Positions 32,841-42,168 of a stretch of 64,000 nt of DNA are shown here, piece after piece. The notes under the pieces were generated by a model that worked only from the letters and a program-made list of their open reading frames with translations, made no database searches and was not told the origin of the DNA. The DNA lies in assembly GCA_028753945.1 (NCBI GenBank), contig JAPNXP010000015.1, forward strand, positions 3,348,001 to 3,412,000, written 5' to 3'. The first letter of the stretch is position 1; each line of letters starts with the position of its first letter. The position numbers and the translations under genes are program-made. Origin of the DNA: Hexactinellida sp. DTS-2022. Taxonomy: Eukaryota > Porifera > Hexactinellida.

Positions 32841-35492
32841 CTAAATCGTCGTTATAACTAATTTCATAGGAAATTTCGGTTTTAGCAAAATATTATAATC
32901 AAACTCTATTTCTTTCGGAAAATCTGACGGCAGTGCAAGCTTAAAACGTGTTAAAATTCGCGCGACAACAAAATTCAATTCGTGGAGAGCCATATTTTGT
33001 CCGATACAATTCCTAGGACCAGCTGAAAACGGAATATAGCTGAAAAGAGGAATCTTATCAATATTCTCAGCCGAAAACCGGTACGGGTTAAATTCATCCG
33101 GTTTGTCCCATAAATCTGCATGCTTTTGCATCTGGTATATCCCTATGGTTACGAATAAGCCCGTAGGAATGTTGTACTCGCCTAGCTTAGAGGGTTTACT
33201 GGGACACCGCGAAACTCCCATGACTGGTGGGAATAAGCGCAGTGACTCCTTAACACACATTGGTAGGAACTTTAGAGAAGAAATTATCTGTCTGGTTAGT
33301 GCGGGCTTTCCTTCTGAAACTATAAAAGAGATTTAAATATAATTCTGTTTCCTATTGCAACAGCTCAAAATTTTATTCTAATATAATATCTAATAGCTAG
33401 CGAAATATAATACCGACAATTCGATTCACAAATAAACCCCATCTTATGTATCAAAACACCGTGTATCGAATCCTTATCTGTTTTTGGTAAATTTTCTTCT
33501 TTTCTAATTTATTTATATACATTTTGGGGGTGTTTTTGTAAGCGAAAATTTAACCTTAAGCATATCTAGTATCAAACTATTATTGTCCCAACAATTAATG
33601 TCCATTACCCTGTATAACTTCCTGTCTGCACATCTCCTGGTACCTGGCGTGCTTAGCCAGCAGATACAGAGTCCATATCAGCGCTGAGGCGGTGGTGTCG
33701 TGTCCCTCGAATACGAACGTATCGACTTCGTCTCTTATCTCCAAGTCTGTCAGAGAGGTGCCTGTGATGGGGTCACTCGCGTGTAGGAGGATGTCAAGGA
33801 AATCTCTGGGGGAAATTAAAAAGATCCAAGATAGTGATTTCAATACTGGGTCACTAACATGGAATTATTCAGGAGCGCGAGACGCTCCTTTTGGAGCATG
33901 ATTTTTGGGAAATTTGAATTTAGGAGCGCGAAAATTTAAAGTCCTCTCCTATACCGTAACATTAATTTGTGATTTAGGCGTATGAAAATTGGATCAGACC
34001 AGGATTAGGAGAATATTTACAAATGGCTGTATAATATCCTGGTCACTATAGTGTAGCATATCGGCACAGTATATACGCGTATTACATATTAGAAGAAATA
34101 GATGGAGTAAATAAATATTTGGTCTTATATGTATGTTCGCCTTATCCGGAATTCGTACTAAACAATATCATTTGTATTGAAAAGGCGTTAAATGGGACTG
34201 AAAAGTGTGAGATTCTACTATATAGTATAAGTTAATTTACGAATTATACAACTTAGAAAAAACAAATAGAATTATGCATTAACAGATTCTATTTATGCTA
34301 TTGAAATTATTTGTTTATCAGTATTTTCTAGCAAATAAGGTTGCAAATAGGCGAATAACTAATAAGTTCTCTTGAAGCCTGCAAATCATTTCCTAATGGC
34401 ACGATTTGATACTACGAGAACGAGAACACAGTTCTAACACAACAATGTTAAATGTGAGATAATATTTACTTAATAAAATCGCAATTGTATTAATTTTATT
34501 TCTTTTTCTAAGTCATTTCTGTAAACATTTTTTGCTTTCATCATTTCCGTCTTATTAATGTTTTACATGTAAATATAACCAGTCCGTAGCAACAAGAGTA
34601 GAGCTAAAATATGTCGAATAAAATTTTAAAATAATTACCTATTTTTGCTATTGCATTGAGTGTTCCCATCAGAAATTTGACGTTTCCTTTCAAGAATAAT
34701 ATCGTATGTAAACTGCTTCGCTCGTTTACAAGTTTCATAAAACTCAATTCCAAGCTGCGTTCTTTCAAATATAAAATTAAAATAGTACTTGGCAGGATTT
34801 CTGAATCGAGTTTGTAGCATGCTAGTTAGTCCAGCTATGTCCCTAACATATTGGAGTTCTTCACGTTTAATCTGACAATCAGTTTTTACCGAACAAATAC
34901 ACTGTAGTAGAATATCAAGTGTTAAATAGGGAATCCACTCTTGTAATATAATATGTCCTTTCTCCGATAATTCAGTGTTCCAGAGATCTAGCATTAAATC
35001 AACACACTCTGTATATACGTCAAAGAATCCATCGAGTATTTCGTAGTGAAATGCTGGTGTCAACAATTTTCTGTGTTTAAACCATTTGTCACCTTTCGAT
35101 GTTAGCAACCCATCTCCTACCCACCCACGTAATAAGTCATAAGCCGGGTGCTTTGGGTAATTATCGTTAATAATGGTTTTAACTGTGTCTGGGTGACAGC
35201 ACATTAACTGGTTGAATGGACCAACTGCAAAACGACAAACTTTCGGGGATTTATCCACCCATTTCCTTCTGAAAGCTAGAACCTGTGTGAAGTCATTGGT
35301 CGACTCTTGTGAGTCTATGGAGTTCCCGTGTATAAAGCTGTGTATTGGGGGGCCAGGGATGGAACGCACGTAGGAAAAGTTCTGTAAGAGTTTCACAAGT
35401 TTGTATAAGAAATATGATACGAAAGAAATGAGAGCTGTAATCACAATGACTGTCACTGCCATAGCTAAGGAATTAAGATAATCGTACAGCAT
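32841..35492 (-). CDS. Cytochrome P450, CYP4-like, three exons
   Basis: Exons 35492-34639, 33805-33609 and 33313-32841 join in frame (phases 2 and 1) to 507 residues, the usual microsomal P450 length. The N terminus has a membrane anchor ([20 protein letters not shown]) and the proline hinge SIPGPP. Exon 2 carries the I-helix [13 protein letters not shown]. Exon 3 carries the K-helix ESLRLFPP and the heme-binding [10 protein letters not shown] with its Cys near residue 452. The sequence around the I-helix and ESLRLFPP follows the CYP4 clan (fatty-acid or eicosanoid omega-hydroxylases); the substrate cannot be inferred. Intron 1 (833 bp) is filled with repeats, and a GC-rich hAT-like element lies 84 bases before the start codon. 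Confidence 0.9.
33862..34051 (+). repeat. Dispersed repeat family D, copy 1 (CYP4 intron 1)
   Basis: Matches 51151-51321 over about 170 bases, including GACGCTCCTTTTGGAG, TTTAGGAGCGCGAAAATTT, CTCTCCTATACCGTAACATT and AAAATTGGATCAGACCAGGA. It has a small palindrome at its left end, no clear terminal inverted repeats and no ORF. Confidence 0.75.
34128..34235. mobile_element. Family B MITE fragment (CYP4 intron 1)
   Basis: The block from TTCGCCTTATCCGGAATTCG through TTTGTATTGAAAAGGCGTTA to a terminal GATTCTACTATA matches the interiors of the complete copies at 3833 and 44750. The left end is missing. Confidence 0.65.
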
Positions 35493-35576
35493 GGGTGATT
35501 AAATAAATATGTTACGCTTATTAAATGAAATGAAATTAATTTTGGTTGAATTTCATTATCTAATGTCAGAAATGGT

Positions 35577-35732
35577 CATGGGCGGCGCGGCCGCACCCCG
35601 CACGGGTGATTCACCCGCGGGCCCCTCAACCGATTACAAAGGGGGCCCCCTTGTTCAGGCCCCCCGGGGCCCTGGACAAAGGGGACTAGTAGGTCGATCA
35701 CCCGGGGGCCCCCAAAAGCCGCGCCGCCTCTG
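35577..35732. mobile_element. hAT-type MITE, GC-rich, with 8-bp target duplication
   Basis: 156 bp of strikingly GC-rich DNA in an AT-rich setting. Ends are CATGGGCGGCGCGGC and, on the other strand, CAGAGGCGGCGCGGC (13 of 15 identical). The element is flanked by the perfect 8-base direct repeat GAAATGGT (35569-35576 and 35733-35740). CAGRG-type ends plus 8-base duplications are the hAT hallmark. It has no coding capacity. It lies upstream of the P450 start codon. Confidence 0.85.
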
Positions 35733-35873
35733 GAAATGGTGTATGCAGCAATATATTTAGGCGCCATGGAATTTCGCGTGTAGGTTAAATAAATAGATAA
35801 GAATTACATAAATAATTTCAATATAATCATAAATTGATAATAAATATAATCTATAATTTACAAAATGCTATCT

Positions 35874-35941
35874 ACCCGAAATCAGATCAGATTCTAACGG
35901 ACATAATGTCTTTGCATTAGAACCATCATTTTTATACGAGT
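35874..35941 (-). promoter_or_regulatory. SECIS element (form 2) in selenoprotein 3' UTR
   Basis: On the minus strand, 21 bases after the stop codon, an AUGA (35929-35926) and a UGAU (35889-35886) form the expected non-Watson-Crick quartet. Between them is a 10-pair helix (GGUUCUAAUG with CGUUAGAAUC, two G-U wobbles), then an unpaired AAA on the 5' side and a 4-pair minihelix GACA-UUA-UGUC, which is the form 2 apical layout. Below the core an ACUCG/CGGGU helix closes the structure after an internal loop. SECIS elements recruit SBP2 and the Sec elongation factor to recode UGA. Confidence 0.88.
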
Positions 35942-35950
35942 ATACTAGCT

Positions 35951-36223
35951 TCAAGCATTCTTAATCTGATCAATTATTCTAGCCGTATCTTCCTTGGCTG
36001 GATACCTCTCTTCTGCATTTAATCTGTCCCATACAACTTTCCCATTCACTTCCACTATAAAATCCCCATCTACATCATTCGATATTCCGATGATGTTAAC
36101 TTGACTTTTTTTGAGATCTTCAGCTAGATTCGCCTTGAATAAGGAGAATAGAAAGCCAGAGCCTCAGCTCTGACCGTATTTTATTGTCACCTCAACTTTA
36201 TTCACACTCTTGGCGTTTCCCAT
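35951..36223 (-). CDS. SELENOW: SELENOW/Rdx-family selenoprotein (in-frame TGA = Sec)
   Basis: Reading 36223-35951 with the TGA at 36166-36164 as selenocysteine gives 90 residues, the size of selenoprotein W. The product starts with a beta-strand (KVEVTIKYGQSU), then a helix (ANLAEDLKKSQ), a GDFIVEVNGKVVWDRL segment like the SelW GxFEVxVNGKLVxSK region, and a C-terminal helix (TARIIDQIKNA). Similarity on both sides of the TGA, plus a SECIS just downstream, supports readthrough. SelW proteins are thioredoxin-fold redox proteins with a CxxU motif; here the first Cys is Gly (GQSU). The gene is divergent from Frizzled with 539 bases between start codons. It is a family member; orthology to vertebrate SELENOW itself is not proven. 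Confidence 0.88.
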
Positions 36224-36762
36224 TAAAATTGTTGGAAAATAATCACAAATATTTTCTGAGTTATAAATACACCATAAAAACTCAGCCTAATACAGATATT
36301 ATTTGGTTCTCAAATGACAGTTATATGGGGTAGACACAATTACTTATCAGGAGGTTATAAGCAGTAAAGTTGGCTACAGCCTACAAACGAATTAAACTTT
36401 GTACAAAGGTATCCCTAAACAGATCATTTGAACTCGATAATATAATTAGCTAAACATAGATTTTGTATAATATCACAATAGAAACGAATTAGCAATCAAT
36501 TCAGGACTTTTAACAATAATTCAGCGTGTAACTTGAGTGTGGTTAATGTTGATATTATTTGGTAAATTATAATAAGATTATTTCAATGCATTGTCTGACC
36601 AGATAATAATAATAATTCTGTAATTAGAGAATGAATGGTGTGAGAGAGGCAGAATTGAATAGTATTGAGGTTGATACGACGATATATGATAGGCTTGGTT
36701 CACAACTTCAAGGTCTCACGAGAATTATAAATGGGGTTTAGGTTGAATAATTATACAGAATA
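36224..36762. other. Divergent promoter region, selenoprotein and Frizzled
   Basis: 539 bases between two start codons facing away from each other, AT-rich, with no named element recognised. It probably holds both promoters and 5' UTRs. Confidence 0.5.
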
Positions 36763-38496
36763 ATGAAAGGCAACTTTTCTATACTACTACTAATTCTAGT
36801 TAGCAAATTTATAGTGAATTTAAATGGACAAGAGTGCCAACAAATTCGCGTACCAATATGCTCTAATTTAGCAGAATTCCATACAGAAACAACACAAGAT
36901 AACGGACTAAATATTTTTGGTAATCAGGACAATTTACAAGCCATCTTATCACAATATGAATCCCTGATCAACTGTTCACAAGAAATGAAATATTTTGTAT
37001 GCAGCGCATTGCTCCCTTCATGCGAAAATTCACACCTCAAATACCCTTGTAGCTCATTCTGCAAGAGAGTATTATTATCAGAATCTTGTCAAAACGAACT
37101 GAGAGAAATACAATCTCTGAATGGAGTAATTACAAATGGATTCAACAACATATTCAACTGCGATTTATTGCATAATGAGAGCTCGGATGGAAATGTGTGT
37201 GTTAGTTATGGAAATACAGCAACACCAATAACAACAAACACTACATCATCGTTTTGCAAACAGAATATTCACTACAGTAGCTCTTCAAAGCATTTCGCTT
37301 CAATATGGCTCATTATAACTACAGTCCCAACTCTACTAATCCTCCTATTCACTCTACTAACCATCCTACTTAACCTAACTCTCTACGAGTACCCCTTAAG
37401 GCCTGTGCTCTATATGGTGCTAGGCCACCTAACTTTATGCTGTGGAGTGCTATTGAGGTCCGCTATAGGCTACAATATGGCTAGCTGCCAGAAAGGTGAT
37501 ATTATTCGCGGGGAATTCTGGACGGCAGAGCATGCACCCTGCGTTATAATATTCATAATGACATTCTTCGGCATGACGTCATATCTCGTATGGACAGGGA
37601 TTCTCGCTTGTACCTTCTTACTTTCCAAACTATTCCAATGGAGCGACGCGGACATTGCAAAGTTTAATGTTATATTCCACATAATAGGCTGGGGTATACC
37701 TTCAATACAAACGCTAACACTGATCTCGCTAAGAGAAGCACGGGCAGATGAGTTGACTGGGATTTGTTCAGTTAGCGCAGAATCGAACAACGCATATTTA
37801 GCTGGGCTTATCGTTCCTGTGCTTACATATACGCTTTTCAGCGTAACTGGTATACTAGCTAGTGCCGGGGGCATAATAAGGATGTTTAGGAGAATGGGGT
37901 TCTATCAGAGACATTTGGAAAAGCGCGAAATCGTTTGTACACTGATCAGGATGGGGGCGTTCTTACTCGCGTTCACTTCAATATTCGCGATTTTCATCAC
38001 CGCGACTTTATACGAATACATCGCTTATTCTAGCTATTCAGAGGTGTCTTGTAGAGGTGTTAACTGTCGGTACGCTAGTCCTGTAATTGGGATAGTAAGG
38101 TTTACTTGTGTACTAGCAAGTGGATGGGTGATTATTATTTGGATAATCAGACCGAGTACCTTTAATCGCTACAAGAATATAGCAACGAAGATAACCAATA
38201 GGAATTCTAAAACGAAAGTTTCGTTGCCTCAAGTGAGACAGAATGTTATCGACGAATCAACCTACAACATTGGAGAAGTGACCAACCTTGGTGTGAAGGT
38301 TCCTGGGTTTGTAGATATTTCCCCTGCTTATTCATACGAAGATTATTTGTATAGCATGCCAACAACAACAACAGGGTCAACAACAACAATACAGAGTCAA
38401 AATGAAGGTGTGAAACAGCCAACAATCACGAGGTGGGAAATTCCGCAGGGCACATCTATTTGCTCTACAACGTACAAAAGCATTACGACTGTTTAA
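36763..38496 (+). CDS. FZD: Frizzled-family seven-helix receptor
   Basis: 577 residues, single exon. A signal peptide (MKGNFSILLLILVSKFIVNLNG) precedes a cysteine-rich domain with all ten expected cysteines (residues about 23-147). Seven membrane helices then span about 182-465, starting at IWLIITTVPTLLILLFTL. The third intracellular-loop and helix patterns (MFRRMGFYQRHLEKREIVCTLIRMG) are Frizzled-like. After helix 7 the usual KTxxxW Dishevelled-binding motif is replaced by STFNRYK (around residues 463-469), retaining only the Thr. The tail is Thr-rich and has no obvious PDZ ligand. Frizzleds are Wnt receptors; whether this one signals through Dishevelled is doubtful. Smoothened is a less likely alternative given the ten-cysteine CRD. 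Confidence 0.9.
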   Translation: MKGNFSILLLILVSKFIVNLNGQECQQIRVPICSNLAEFHTETTQDNGLNIFGNQDNLQAILSQYESLINCSQEMKYFVCSALLPSCENSHLKYPCSSFCKRVLLSESCQNELREIQSLNGVITNGFNNIFNCDLLHNESSDGNVCVSYGNTATPITTNTTSSFCKQNIHYSSSSKHFASIWLIITTVPTLLILLFTLLTILLNLTLYEYPLRPVLYMVLGHLTLCCGVLLRSAIGYNMASCQKGDIIRGEFWTAEHAPCVIIFIMTFFGMTSYLVWTGILACTFLLSKLFQWSDADIAKFNVIFHIIGWGIPSIQTLTLISLREARADELTGICSVSAESNNAYLAGLIVPVLTYTLFSVTGILASAGGIIRMFRRMGFYQRHLEKREIVCTLIRMGAFLLAFTSIFAIFITATLYEYIAYSSYSEVSCRGVNCRYASPVIGIVRFTCVLASGWVIIIWIIRPSTFNRYKNIATKITNRNSKTKVSLPQVRQNVIDESTYNIGEVTNLGVKVPGFVDISPAYSYEDYLYSMPTTTTGSTTTIQSQNEGVKQPTITRWEIPQGTSICSTTYKSITTV

Positions 38497-38668
38497 CATA
38501 TCCCAATTGTACAGGTTGTATGAAATGTAAATTCTCAATTTTTAGTGTGTACAAAGTTAAATTAATCTGCTATCCCAATTTCATATGTTAAATTAAATAT
38601 TATAAAACTCTATGTAGTAATAAAAAAACTAAAAACAAATTAAAAGAAGCATGCAATCGATAATCTAA

Positions 38669-41600
38669 TTATGTAGTTTGTTCGGTTTGTTCCTTTAGTT
38701 CGCCTTCACGCATGCTTTGTTGTTGTTGTTCCCACATACCCGCGTATAGGCCGTGTTTCTCCAACAATTGTTGGTGGCTGCCTCGCTCCACAATGCGGCC
38801 CTTATCCAGCACTAGGATCTGGTCTGAGTGTATTATGGTTGAGAGGCGGTGTGCGACTATTAGCGTAGTGCGGTTAATGCAAATGTTACTGAGTGAGCTC
38901 TGGATGTGTCGCTCTGTCTTGGTGTCTAGAGCCGAGGTGGCTTCGTCAAGCAGAACAATCCCTAAGCATTAATGCAACTTGTAATAAAACGATTAAAGCA
39001 ACTTATAATAAACAATTAATGCAACTTGTAATAAAACGATTAAAGCAACTTATAATAAAACGATTTATTACAACACACTACTATAACAGTAGACTTAATA
39101 TGGACACGGATAAAGTGGAATAACTGTTTGTATAAAGTTTAACTCCCTAGCCTATACAAATGCATGTAAGTGACTCCGATTAATACGAATTCCGGATAAT
39201 ACGAACAAATCACGAATTCCCCTTGATATTCCTATTCACAAGTCTACTAGAATTCTCATCAGGAGCTAACCTGGAGATTTCAGAATCGTTCTCGCAATAG
39301 CAACTCTCTGCTTTTCTCCCCCACTCAGCCTCAGACCTCGCTCCCCTACAATCGTATCGTAATCACTCGGCATTGATAGGATCTGCTCGTGAATTCCTGC
39401 GGCTTTTGACGCCTCCTCTACCTCTTCGTCATCGGCATCAACGCGGCCGTAGAGTATGTTAAAGTAAATACTCTTATTGAACAGCACCGTATCTTGTGGC
39501 ACAACTCCTGTCAATGTAAATACCAATAAATAAGGAATTACTAATATATCGGCCAACAACTTTGTTAACCAAGCACTTGTAAGGTAATTTTTAGCATCAA
39601 AATTCACTTTGTGAAGCCTTATAAGTAACCCCATAAATAACTGTTATAAAAGAATGAATTTATCTCCAATTAAAGTGATTGCCCTCTAAAAAATTTCTTG
39701 ATTTAATGATTAACAATAACAAACCTATATTTCGACGCAGGGAATGTTGCGAAATAGACTTGATGTCCTGTCCGTCTATTAATATACACCCATTTTGTAT
39801 GTCATAGAATCGGAAGAGGAGACGGACAATTGTAGATTTCCCGCTGCCGGAAGGGCCTACCAAAGCAACCGTACCGCCAGCTGGAATGTTGAATGAAATA
39901 TCTGTAAGAATCTGTTTCTCAGGGTTATACCAAAAGTTTACATTCTTAAACTCCACTTCGTTGTTAATAACAACCAGCTCAGGAGCATTTTCTAAATCCT
40001 ATAATAAAATGAAATAATTTAATTTATTTTCTATACAAACTTATATTAATTTGGGGGAAATTAACCTGTATTTCTTGGTCTGTATCAAACAATTCGAACA
40101 TATTCTCCATATCGATAAAAGCTTGTTGCAGAAACCTATAAGAAGACCCAAAGAAGTTCAATGGGGCGTACAACTGAATCAGATAAGACGTGAACAACAC
40201 GTAATCACCAACAGTCAATTCTCCAATAGAAATCTTATACGCGCATAAAATCGAACCAAAGAAAATCCCTAGCACTTGAATCGAATTCTGAAATGTGTTT
40301 AACACACGAAGTGTCGCATTCGCTATCCACTCTTGTTTATTATACTTGTCAATGGACACACTTATCTGGTCAACTTCAAACTGCTCATTGTTATAATATT
40401 TAACTGTTTCGTAATTCAATAGAGAATCAACACTAAGTGTCTGTATAGTATTGCTCAGTTCGTTCATCGCTCTTCTCCACTGAGTTCTCCATTCAGTTAT
40501 TCCAATGGTTCCCATTATATAAGTCACCATTGTGACCAATACTAGGAATCCGAACCATATATCAAATGCTATTACAAAATAAACCACAGCGATTGCAATA
40601 TCTATTATAGCAGGGGCTATTTGGAATAGAATCCATTGTAGAATGTTTGTTACACTTGAAGTGCCGCGATCTAATATCTTCATAACAGCACCGGTTTTTC
40701 GTCCCAGATGAAAACGCAGTGATAAAGAATGTAAATGATCGAAAAGCCGCATTTGTAGTTTCTTATACGTATACTGTGTAACGCTAATCCATAGAAACCC
40801 GTTTATATTGGTCATCAGCCCTGACCCAGTTCCGCCACTGCCGATAAAAAACGACAACAAACAGTAAACACCGATATAGAACCAGGGAATCTGAATGGAG
40901 AGCGTATTTGCAGTTGAATTTCCCATAAAATTTCCGGCTAGTTCGTTCACAATGTTCTTAGAGTATATCGGTACAAATACCTTGGTTACTCGCACAGTTA
41001 ATAGGATTAGTATAACGGCTAACAATCTCAGTTGTAACAGGAAACTATTTTTAGGCCACACGTACGGGAATAGCATTACAGACTTAGACCATATGCTGGC
41101 GAATGCTGATGCGTTTTTAGGCCCGAATTTTAGACTCGATTTTTGTACCTGCTCACTCGAAGCAGACCCAGTTGTTGTTGTTGTTGTTGTAGCATTACAC
41201 TCCTGTAGATTAATTAAAGGCTCGTCATCCTCCTCCCTGTGACGTGGCTTTCGAGAAATCTTAATGAAAGGCCGGATTACAGAATATAAAAGCAGAGTTA
41301 GTATTATAAATAATTGGATCACGTATATTGCGATTTCAAGGGTAGAAGATTTGTCGTTTTTATGCCACCAAAAAGCGGGATTGGCCCAGCCACCTAGTGC
41401 GAAAATATGTTTCGCGAAACGCACCATTACAAATGATATGAATAGAAAACCGTTTGGCCTTCCTACTTCGTAAACATATCTCTCCTTATACAACAGAATA
41501 GATGCCAAGATCCAGGATATAATGTCAACAATATTACTGACTATAGAGGAAATGTATATTCTATGAGAGTGTGATTGGTAGATAGGAATAGCTATGAGAT

Positions 41601-41880
41601 GTACGATTTCTGTTAGGATAAGAAAATAACAGAGATTAAAGGGAAATGAAAAAGAAAGTCGTTTATATAATGTTAATCTTCGTTTTAAAGGTTTGAGTGA
41701 GTTTTGGAAAAGCACGAATTGAGTTATTCCGAGAAGATACAAGTACAAGAATGGTATCAACGAGAAATTAATATCATAGAAGCAACGAGAAATAACAAGA
41801 CCTGAGTTGGTGTGTGTCCAGAAATGCTGATAAGATTCTCCCTCATAACATAGGGTTATTGAGGTTGTTATATTGGACAT
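38669..41880 (-). CDS. ABCB6: ABC transporter ABCB6-like (mitochondrial/porphyrin type), four exons
   Basis: Exons 41880-40066, 39998-39725, 39507-39271 and 38961-38669 join in frame (phases 0,1,1) to 872 residues (human ABCB6 842). The N terminus holds extra membrane helices before the standard six, an ABCB6/HMT1 hallmark. The transmembrane part includes [20 protein letters not shown] and [15 protein letters not shown]. The ATPase part has Walker [10 protein letters not shown] (653-661), [16 protein letters not shown], Walker [13 protein letters not shown] and the switch-His AHRLST. I start at ATG 41880 because the frame upstream begins with a GTG. ABCB6 exports porphyrins or heavy-metal conjugates across endolysosomal, plasma or mitochondrial outer membranes. 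The last exon is short and easily missed. Introns 2 and 3 contain repeats. Confidence 0.93.
38966..39066. repeat. Tandem repeat, about 24-base unit (ABCB6 intron 3)
   Basis: Four copies of a unit like GCAACTTGTAATAAAACGAT / TAAAGCAACTTATAATAAA, alternating between two sub-variants, beginning a few bases from the splice acceptor of exon 4. Confidence 0.8.
39087..39249. mobile_element. Family B-type MITE, degenerate (ABCB6 intron 3)
   Basis: Starts CAGTAGACTTAATATGGACA. The stretch CCCTAGCCTATACAAAT is shared with the copy at 53179-53316. The right end reads CTAGTAGACTTG on the other strand. The ends are eroded. Confidence 0.6.
39545..39636 (+). repeat. Dispersed repeat family C, copy 5 (ABCB6 intron 2)
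   Basis: Contains TATCGGCCAACAAC, TTTTTAGCATCAAAATTCAC, TTTGTGAAGCC and TTATAAGTAACCCC, in the same order as in the other copies. Confidence 0.65.
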
Positions 41881-41946
41881 TTTGCTACATTTATTAAGCA
41901 CGAATTAAGATCTAGACAATGATATGCTCGGAACAATTTAAATGTA

Positions 41947-42061
41947 CAGTCAACTCTCGTTATAACGAAGTGCTTGGGACCTGTAAATTCCTTCGTTATA
42001 TCTGGATATAAAATTTCCAAAATTTCATTATATCCGACTTCGTTATAACGGGAGTTCACTG
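41947..42061. mobile_element. TA-flanked MITE, family T copy 1
   Basis: 115 bp, start CAGTCAACTCTCGTTATAAC, end TTATAACGGGAGTTCACTG, flanked by TA. Near-identical ends recur at 46997-47293. It lies between ABCB6 and GLE1. Confidence 0.85.
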
Positions 42062-42168
42062 TAGTATTTATAGTTGTTGGTTGTAAAATGAACAGTTTAA
42101 TTAATGAAACAAAATTAAAATATTAATTCAATATCTAAACAGTAGTAGATTATAATGGCTTGTGTGTA

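Larger units (their letters stand above)
35493..35950. other. CYP4 promoter side and selenoprotein 3' UTR
   Basis: Contains the hAT-like MITE at 35577-35732 and the SECIS hairpin at 35874-35941. The rest is AT-rich without genes. The frames overlapping the GC-rich element are read through transposon sequence and are not genes. Confidence 0.6.

Noticed and set aside
35581..35730. Vector polylinker or contaminating bacterial DNA (many GC-rich restriction-like sites)
   Set aside because: Terminal inverted repeats and a perfect 8-base target duplication show a hAT-type insertion.
35509..35767. Open frames of 63 and 83 codons over the GC-rich element
   Set aside because: They are read through the inverted-repeat transposon and depend only on its low stop-codon density.
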